A DNA stretch of 64,000 nucleotides, taken from the NCBI GenBank assembly GCA_030549175.1, contig JAUKUA010000006.1, positions 2,108,001 to 2,172,000 of the forward strand, written 5' to 3'. This document shows, in pieces, positions 56,581 to 64,000 of the stretch (position 1 is its first letter; every line of letters starts with the position of its first letter). This DNA comes from Lasiosphaeris hirsuta (Eukaryota > Ascomycota > Sordariomycetes > Sordariales > Lasiosphaeriaceae). The notes beneath the pieces are model-generated. The model saw only the letters and a program-made list of their open reading frames with translations, searched no databases and was not told the DNA's origin. Position numbers and translations under genes: made by a program.

Positions 56581-57900
56581 TCACAGGCACTGCGAGTAGT
56601 AATCATTCTGAAACTTGCACGTCGTCCCCGCCGGACACGCTTTGCACCCATTCCAGTTCTTGCCCGCGCACTGGTCGTAGCGCTTGGCGGCACACGCGCC
56701 GGGGGCCGGCTGGGTGGGCGGCACGGGGTTGGTCGGCGGCACCGGGGTGTTGTTCCCTGCTCACAACAAAACAAACGCCGTCAGCGTACCGAGGAAGACG
56801 ATCAACATTCGGGGGGGAAGTCTGAGAGAGGGGACCGTACCGCCAGTAATCAGCGCGGGCGTGCCCAGCCGCGTCGTCTCGTCGATGCTGCACACGTTGA
56901 CGCACTTGCCCGTCTTGACGGCGCCGGGGTCTGTGTTGTTGTACACCAGCTCGATCCACTGGATCTGCAGGGCGGCCTCGGTGTTGACGCGCATCGGGCC
57001 CGACCACGACCCACCGTCGCTCCAGCTGTTGAACATGACCTGGGCCGGGTCGCGCGGGGCCTGGAAGGCGATGGCGCTGTGCAGCGCCCCGTTGACGTAC
57101 CACGTGCTGCTGCCCGGGGTCCAGTCCATGCGGTACATGGCCCAGTCGCTCCAGCGGCGGCCGCCGGGAAGGCTGGCGTTGCGCGTCGCCTCGGGGATGT
57201 CGGACGTGTCATTCCACGACGGCTGGTTCGTGTACTGCACGTAGGCCGGCGGGTCGCGCGTGCGGATCTCGAGGTCGGCCTCCTGCACGAGCGCCATGTT
57301 GTGCGGCGTCGGCGGCGGCCGGTACGTGAACATGGCCGTCACCGCCCCGCTGGCCCCCTTGGTCCGCGCGAGCATCCGGATCGACAGGAACTGGTAGCCC
57401 TTGCTGCGCGACTCGAACTCGGACGAGCTCTGGAACTGCTCGTGCCGCACCGTCCGCATCGTCATGTACGTCGACCCGCCGCCCTGGACGGACCCGTCGG
57501 TGCTGCGCTCGATGAAGATGTTGTTGGGACTGTTGACCATTTTTACCGTTGCGTCGTTGATGTCGGAGCTATTGAGGCTGAGGAGCCCCGTGTTGTTCCA
57601 GCTCTGTATCGCCCACGCGTCCATCCATGTGTTGGACCGGAAGTAAGCGCTTGTCGTCGGCGCGAGCGCGTTGGCGTCAAAGTCGTTGATAGGCTTCGTC
57701 TGGTTGACATATTGCGGGAGCGACCGGAAGTCGAAGAACTGGTGGTGGGCAAAATAGTTGGACGATGTCGCATTCGTCTTGTAGCAGCCGCAGTTGGAGT
57801 CTGTCGTCAGGGGGTACGCGCCCCTTGCCACGGCCACGAGTGACGCCGCTGCCACTAGAAAGGCGAGTGGCCGCAGACTTGGATCTCGGTCAGACCGCAT
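56581..57900 (-). CDS. Secreted GH16 glycosidase with C-terminal CBM1
   Basis: Predicted 411-residue secreted enzyme. Exon 1 is 57900-56841 and exon 2 is 56756-56581, in phase. The signal peptide is near residues 10-28 (LAFLVAAASLVAVARG). The GH16 jelly-roll domain (about 30-350) holds the catalytic E-x-D-x-E as QEADLEIRT and the downstream WSDWAMYRMDWTPGSSTWYVNG strand. After a short Pro/Thr linker (NNTPVPPTNPVPPTQP), exon 2 encodes a fungal cellulose-binding CBM1 with its Cys pattern (CAAKRYDQCAG, CKACPAGTTC, ending YYSQCL). Probable beta-1,3(4)-glucanase or transglycosylase acting on plant or fungal walls. Several N-glycosylation sites. The intron separates the linker/CBM1 from the catalytic part, a common exon-shuffling layout. 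Substrate not fixed by sequence. Confidence 0.88.
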
Positions 57901-59856
57901 GGCTGCAGTTACTGTTGGTCGTCGTCCGTCTCGGAGAAACAGGTTGTAAGAAAAATAAAAAAAATAAAAAAAGTTCACCGATGTGGTGTACGACAGAGAT
58001 GGGCGAAAGGAACAAGCTTCACAATGACGGTGTAGACGCCGCCCTTGCATACATGTAGTCCGGGGAGCAGCGCTTGGCGACGCAGGAGGGGCCAGACTAC
58101 ATATCTCCTCCTGCCAGCTCACGGCACTGACAGCGGGAGCAGAGAACGGTCTCGGCGGTCGGACAAGGGGTCACAAAGTGGAGAGACGCAATATCCAGCT
58201 CTTTTTTTCTTTTCTTCTTTGCAAAACCTGGGCTCAGGCAAGGGAATCAAGGACATGCCACTGAGTTATTTGCCGCTCCCGCTGTACAGTTCAAGTCAGA
58301 CGGAAAGGGAGAAGAACCAGGACCAGGACCAGGACCAGGACCAGGACCAGGACCAGGGGCCAGGAGCCAGAGCCAGACAGACCATGGCAAAGCTGCTCAA
58401 TTCAACCCAGCTTCCAATTAGCGAGCCGAAATGGCGTTAGCCATGCCTGCCATAGCGAGTGTGATCTAACGGGCGCACATCGTCGTCAGCAGGGACGTCC
58501 CCAGGGCAGAAACCGGCAAAACAGCTCGTCGATAATTGCTGATGGGGCGGGTCCTCCGCCCCAAGGGCCAGACGGGGGTCGGCAGTCGCCTGGTGGCGCG
58601 GGTGGAGGAGAGAGTGCTGCTTCTGGTTTGCCCGGAAGTTCTGGAAAGGCAGAGAGTGTGCTTTCCGCCCATTGCGTGAGCAATCCCATATTGATATTTA
58701 CCCGCGGGTATATATCGCCAGGTTGATATCGGCCGGGGTGCATATGCGGGGAAGCAAAGCGAGAGTTGAAACAAATGGAAATATGGGAAAAGGGAGAGCT
58801 CTCTTGCGTGACCGAAAGCGTCTTGTCGAGCTCAAACTGGCTTGACGTTGCAGGTCCAGAATCTTCACTCGGTCCAGGCCTCGATCCACCCTCGATCTGG
58901 CACTTGACAGACGTGAGTTAGCTTTGCCTGCCTGACATTGTCGTTCTCGGCAGCAAGCGGTGCTTGCCGAGCCAGGGTTCATGCTTAAATCGATTTTAGC
59001 GTCGATCGTCAGGAGAAAGGGTCTGGACTGCCCACCCTCTTCGACGGCAACACACCAATGCGGACAGCGGTGTCTGCCGGGCCCGACCACCGAGCCAAGC
59101 GCCGGTCGGTTACATCACTGGGTAGTCCTGCTGTTTTTGCGTCCCTGATCCCCCAACGCGTCGGTAGATTGTTGTCATGTTCGTCACTCAGCACACTGTC
59201 CACACCTACCTTTTGAGTCTGATGAGCGTCCAAAACCGCAAAAACCGACCCGTTCAGTAAACATGTCCCAGAGGGGGGCCCGGCTACTCCCACATCAACC
59301 CCGGGAGGAGCTGACCCATTCGGACAATTTCCTCCCCTCACCAAAACCAACACTCCCAAAGCCCCGCCTCAAACGGCGACGTGTTTTGCAGCGACCGAAA
59401 TGAATGTAACGATGCGGGGAGGACACCCTTCCAGCGAACCGAAGTGACACAGCGTATTCATATGACCGTGTGGCGGACAGCAGCGCTCTTTGAGCTTCTG
59501 CAAACCATACGGCGAGCTCTATCCTTTGTCCAGTCGGATGCCACGATCCTCTGCCGAGCCCGCGCCTGTCCCTCGCATGTGTCATTGCAGCAGCATCGGG
59601 TACCAACCCGCCCACCCACACACCCATATGAGAGTTGGAGCACACGTATAATTGGGCTCGCGCATCTATAGCAGAGACCGGAGGTCTGGCCTCGGTCAGT
59701 TGATCCACTGTGGCGAGACCTTAGTGATGGAAAAAAGCAGCTAGTCAGTGGAAAAAGCCGGACCACCCCCTTCAGATTTCTCGGGCCCCCGGCAATTCGA
59801 GGCAATTTCACCCTAAGCTCAATGCCCCAGTGTCCAACAGATTATTATTCGTTTTC
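57901..59856. other. Intergenic, one microsatellite
   Basis: No gene supported. It contains the promoter of the GH16 gene, a CCAGGA microsatellite (58317-58356, about 6.5 units) and GC-rich open stretches without domains. Confidence 0.5.
58317..58356. repeat. CCAGGA hexanucleotide microsatellite
   Basis: About 6.5 perfect six-base units. Confidence 0.95.
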
Positions 59857-61927
59857 TCAAAAGAGGTATTCATCCCACCGATCCTCGTGGAAGGCGTAGA
59901 ACAGCTCATCCATGTTATGGCCGTGGTCCTCGCCAAGACGCTGCAGAAAGTCGTCAAAGCTCTTGGGCCGCCGCGCCTCTCGCTCGGGATCCGACTCCTC
60001 GTCGCCCGAGAAGTAGTACTCGGACGCCTCGTCCTCCTCCTCAAGCTCGAGCTCATAGTCTTCCTCATCGATCCCCGCCGCCTCCTCGTCCTCATCCACC
60101 CCCTCCTCGTCCTCAAAGTCGTCCTCCTCTACCGACTCCACCTCATCCTCATCCCGGTAGCACGGCAGCAGGTCAAAGGTCCGGAACTGGATGCCCACCC
60201 GCGCGCAGATAAGCCGGACGCGCTCCACCTCCCGCTTGAACCTTCGGTGGAACCGGCTCTTGGCCGGCCACGAATGGATTGCGAGCGAGATACTCGCAAG
60301 ACGCGGTAGCAATTGAGTGTTTGTGCACAAGTGCTCGACACCGTACAGTATCATGTCCAGATTGGCGAGGTAGCTCTGCTTCCAATCCTTGGTCGTGCCC
60401 CACTCGCACACCAACGTAAAATCACGCAGCGAGTGTGGCAGCAGCTGGCACAGCCGCTCGCCGTCGTCCTCCTCGAGTATCCCCAGCGTGCCAAAAACAC
60501 CCCTGTAGTCAAGCGTCAGGTTTTCGAGGTGACCGAGCTGGGGGATACAAGTGAGCCGGTGGTTCTCGGGCTTGCGCGGGCGCTCCCGCCCGCGTGTGAG
60601 GTAGTGTCCTTCGGAGAGGGCGACGAGTTCTAGGTTGCGCAATGTTCCCGAGAGGCAGATGAGGCTATCATTTAGCGTCTTTCCTTCGGGAAGCTTGTCC
60701 CGGTCCTCGTCGGTCGTGGTCCGTTCAAAGTGTACCAGCAGCGTCTGCAGGTTGACACAGGCGAGGCAAAAATTGACGAGCCTGGGCTCGTGCAGGTAGC
60801 TGCCGTACAGGCGGAGGTGCTCGATGTGCGGTAGCGGGGCGAAGCGCATGCCATCAGACATGAACCCCCCAAACGACGAGCTGCAGAGTTCCAGCGTCTT
60901 CAGGTGAGTCATGGACGCCAGGGTGCTGACGGCGTAATCGGCAAGGACGCGAGAAAATGAGAACTCGCGATCCAATTCCTCGCGGTGGCAGTAGATGCGT
61001 AGCGATGTCAGCTTACTCTTGAAGTTGAATGGCAGCAGCGGCGCAAACGGCAGCCGGGTGAAGTTGGCGGGGTAAGGCGTCGTGACGTATTCCAAGAGGG
61101 CATCCCGAAACGGGGGTACGAGCAGGTCGAGACCCTTGGGCCCCGGATCGCGGTCGGGGAGCTCATGGTCGGGAAAGGCGACGAGGAAGTTTTGGAGATT
61201 GGGCGCACTCAGCACGATGTCTCGGAGCAGCTCCAGGGCAAGGGTGTTGTGGGTGCCGCGGTATGGCGGCTGCCATTTCACTGGCCCTCGGTTAATAACG
61301 CTCACTGCCAAAAGTCACAGACGTGGAGGGCGGGGCGACCATGGCCCTGATCCTACCTCCAGCTTGCCGCGCTGACTCGAGGTACACGGCGTCGACCGTA
61401 TTGACACCAGCGACGTTGACCAAGCAGGTGATGTCGCGGACCCAAGGCTTGATTTCCGGCCTTCGGCTCATACGGCGGAAGAGCGTGACAAGGTCGGCGG
61501 CGCTGTGGATGACGAGGGTGTGGTAAAGCAGCGGCTTAGCGACGGCTGCCATACGCTGTGAGGTTTGCGCAAACGCCAACAGTTCTTGGTGGCCGGCCAG
61601 CCAGTCCGCCCACTGGTGGCCCGCATCGCGAAATTCCCAGGTGCCCGTAGGCCGCAGCGCAAACCGCGTCGTCAGCGGCGCGGCGGGCACCAGGCCGGCG
61701 GCGATGGGCTGTAAGAGTTCATTGGGGAGGCGTTCGAGCGACGAGAGCGCAGTATAGGCGGAGATCGCTGCCGGCTGCGAGGGCCGGCACTGGGGCTGGG
61801 ACTGGGACTGGGGCTGGGACTGGGACTGGGACTGGGACTGAGATGGGGACGGGGGTCCAGCGAGTGCGCGCGCCAACGGCTGCCAGTTCGTAGACAGCGG
61901 GCCGTTGCCAACAGTTGGCGAGGCCAT
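59857..61927 (-). CDS. F-box-like/leucine-rich protein with acidic tail
   Basis: Predicted 666-residue protein. Exon 1 is 61927-61357 and exon 2 is 61286-59857, in phase across a 70-base intron. Residues about 28-45 are an SQ/PQ run encoded by a CTGGGA-type hexamer array. An F-box-like motif follows (LERLPNELLQPIAAGL, about 65-80). The middle has leucine-rich spacing (LKTLELCSSSFGGFM, IEHLRLYGSYL, LQTLLVHF, LENLTLDYRGVFG), suggesting an LRR-like substrate arm. The last 110 residues are extremely acidic (long Asp/Glu runs) and end in FHEDRWDEYLF. Likely an SCF ubiquitin-ligase adaptor. It is not a close relative of the LPGELRN array at 14-19 kb. Confidence 0.82.
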
Positions 61928-63394
61928 TCAAGCACAGAGAGCAGGGCGCAGGGCAGAAAAGGAGGTGTGGGTTGCAAGAGGAGAAACGGCTATCGCTTTG
62001 GGGAAGCCGAGTCAGGGACCGCCTCGTCTCGTGCCGACGTTGACAGACAGACTGACAGAGAGACAATGACGGCATGCGCTGCTCTGTTTCATGGGCTGGC
62101 TGTCGTGCCACCCTTACCGACGATATGCGGTCGGCGGCGTCGGTTGCGGTTCAGGCACAAGGCGCAAGCACAAGCAAACTCGGAGCTTCAGCTGCCCCGG
62201 CTCTCGCGCGGCAGATGTGAAGGAAAAAAAAAAGCTGGGCGTGCTGCGAGGGTGTTGGAGCCGCATCAGGCGTCGACTGGCTGATGGCCTTTGGGCTGGG
62301 AATTGGGGGCGAGCTGGGGAGCTGGAGCCGGGGATGGAGGGGCTTCAATGTTGGGTGACGTGAGGGATCCAGGGCAGCCAAGGGAGCTAAGAGCTAAGCC
62401 AGGCCGAGAGAGGGCAAGGGGGGCAAGGGGGGGGCAAGGGGGCAAGGGGGTTCCGGCCGAAGAGTCACCCCCAGCTCCCCCCCCTCTCCCCGCCATCAGC
62501 TCCCCCACCGTGCGCAAGCAGCGAGAGGGTAATCTGCCTTCATAAGACTGCCTGGGCTGACGCCCAATCGGCACGACTTTAGACCCTTCGGACAGCGCTA
62601 CGAATAAATCACCATCGGTATTTTCCGATCTCGGGAAGCCCCCGTCCACTCACAGCCGGTTCCCGGCCCAGTGCCAGATCCGCGCAGTCGTCATCTTGCG
62701 ACTGACGACGATTCGGGAAGCTGTCATTCACCGTTCGTCGCTCAACAACGGGAGTTGGCCCACAAGCAGAAGCTCGCTGCAGAGGACACGTTACAGCCAG
62801 CGACAACTTCAGCGGCCAGGAAAAGAAGTTGGCACGGGAAGCAAGCAACCGGGGGGCGCGCAATTTGCAGTTCCAGGCTGCTGCAACCCTATTTTTTTTC
62901 TTTCTCTCGCTGCCAGTGGCCCGGCGCTTCAGTGTTTGCGGGGTGAGGCCCAGGATGGCCGTCTCAACCTACCGACATCGCCAAAAAGCCACCGTCTCGC
63001 CAGCACTGCGAATTTGGAGCAAATTTGAATTTTGCCGCAGCGCAATATGGGCCAACGACGGGTCAATGCGGACATGCCCACCAGATCTCGGTGCGATCTC
63101 CCCTTCTGCACGGCACCGGGCCACACTCACCGTCACGCGGTGTCCATTTTTGGTTTTGCCAATGCTGCCCGCCACTTTCCCCATCCCCACCATCGTCACA
63201 GTCTTGATCAATAGTCTGGAAATTCTGGACGTGGCATCCTCGACAAGCTTTCGGTACGCCTAGTCCAGGATGCCCGGCGTCGTCGACAGGACGATATTGT
63301 GAACGAACAGTGGACTGCCCGGCCGCCCGGATTGTGTCGGAGCTTCATATATTCATCTCGAAAAAAAAAAGCGACGGAAACCGAGCTACTCAAC
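61928..63394. other. Intergenic, no gene seen
   Basis: Promoter region of the F-box-like gene and downstream region of the methyltransferase. A-runs and G-rich stretches only. Open stretches are shadows. Confidence 0.5.
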
Positions 63395-64000
63395 TCACTC
63401 ACCAGTCCACTCGGCCTCGATGAACGACATGGCGCTCCTCTCGGGCTTCCATACGCGCCTCACCCTGTACCGCTGATCGGCCCTGGCAAACAGCTCTGTC
63501 CAGTCATCCACCTCGCGCTCGCGCGCATTCACCGTAACTTGCATGAGCAGGTCTAGCGTCCGCATCGAGCGTTCCTCGAGGTACCCCACTGTTCCCGGCT
63601 CCGGCAGCGCTCCGTCGTTGATGACAATCCTGCTCCCTTTGCGTAGCGCCGGCACCAGCGCTTGCATGATCTTGATGCAGTACTTGTCAGAAAAGCCGTG
63701 AAAGATCATTCGTAGAAAGTAGCACTTTGCGAACTCGGTCTGCGGTGTGAAAAAATCGTGCGTCGTGAGCTTAACGCGCTGGGCGAGGTGTTCGGGCACT
63801 GTGCCGATCGTCTCAGCGGTGCGCATTCCTGCCTGGTCTTGAACGACGAATCGCAAGTTCGGAAACGCTTCTGCGATGGCCAAGGAAACATATCCCTGGT
63901 TACCACCCATCTACCGAAGCATTAGTTCGACTGCACAGGGCTCGCACGGGGCGAGGTACTCTCACATCGACAACTGTCGCATCCCCCAGGTCGGCCCAGG
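63395..64000 (-). CDS. SAM-dependent O-methyltransferase, 3' part
   Basis: C-terminal catalytic half of a fungal COMT-like O-methyltransferase, truncated by the window edge. The last exon is 63910-63395. A 55-base intron (63965-63911) joins it to the exon that starts outside, giving DATVVDMGGNQGYVSLAIAE. This is the SAM-binding glycine motif in the form D-GGNxGY (usually D-GGGxGH). Later blocks are FVVQDQAGM, HDFFTP, YFLRMIFHGFSDKYC with the His that acts as catalytic base in this family, and RIVINDGALPEPG. Such enzymes usually methylate phenolic hydroxyls in polyketide or other secondary metabolites. Its pathway would lie to the right of this window. The Asn within the glycine motif is unusual. 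Confidence 0.85.

Noticed and set aside
56341..57843. Plus-strand open frame of 500 codons
   Set aside because: Exact antisense of the GH16-CBM1 gene, His/Arg-rich, no domains, no ATG start of its own.

Overview
This window reads as nuclear DNA of a filamentous ascomycete (Pezizomycotina, probably a Sordariomycete). Genes are split by GT-AG introns of about 45-90 bases. Two tRNA genes carry short introns. There is a CBM1-bearing GH16 enzyme, a HET-domain gene, a PDR-type ABC transporter, fungal P450s and LPGELRN-type F-box-like proteins. TA-rich decayed blocks and C-to-T-type nonsense codons suggest RIP-like decay, judged by eye and not computed. No sequence search was possible, so family names rest on recognised motifs.

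Layout. 1.6-3.5 kb: a six-exon MFS transporter of the DHA2/Vba type. 4.4-5.0 kb: remnant of a fungal multi-pass membrane protein. 6.35-7.8 kb: a complete class I sesquiterpene synthase, with no tailoring gene adjacent. 8.4-10.1 kb: a secreted Cys-rich protein with a C-terminal hydrophobic tail. 12.2-19.2 kb: an array of four F-box-like genes, two apparently intact and two broken, preceded by about 1.8 kb of degenerate minisatellite. The leader of the fourth copy also occurs inverted at 8.06-8.34 kb. 19.6-21.0 kb: a GT90/CAP10 glycosyltransferase. 21.2-34.6 kb: a repeat-rich accessory stretch with TA-rich blocks, a gag-like fragment, a HET gene, a foldback element, a decayed HET pseudogene and a fungal PD-(D/E)XK-like protein gene.

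34.7-54.9 kb: six genes that look like a specialised-metabolism tailoring and export set. They are an Erg26-like 3beta-HSD/SDR (frameshifted as read), two unrelated P450s, a hemerythrin-like HHE protein with a membrane tail, a full-size PDR ABC transporter and a GMC oxidoreductase. No polyketide synthase, peptide synthetase, prenyltransferase or cyclase lies among them. The substrate is unknown. An Erg26-like enzyme with two P450s makes a sterol or triterpenoid one possibility, which is inference only.

55.6-64 kb: tRNA-His(GTG) and tRNA-Ser(CGA), a GH16-CBM1 secreted glucanase, a large F-box-like protein with an acidic tail, and the 3' part of an O-methyltransferase that runs off the right edge.

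Exon boundaries were worked out by hand. Where a phase-consistent splice solution exists the coordinates are given; where the reading frame breaks the entry says so.
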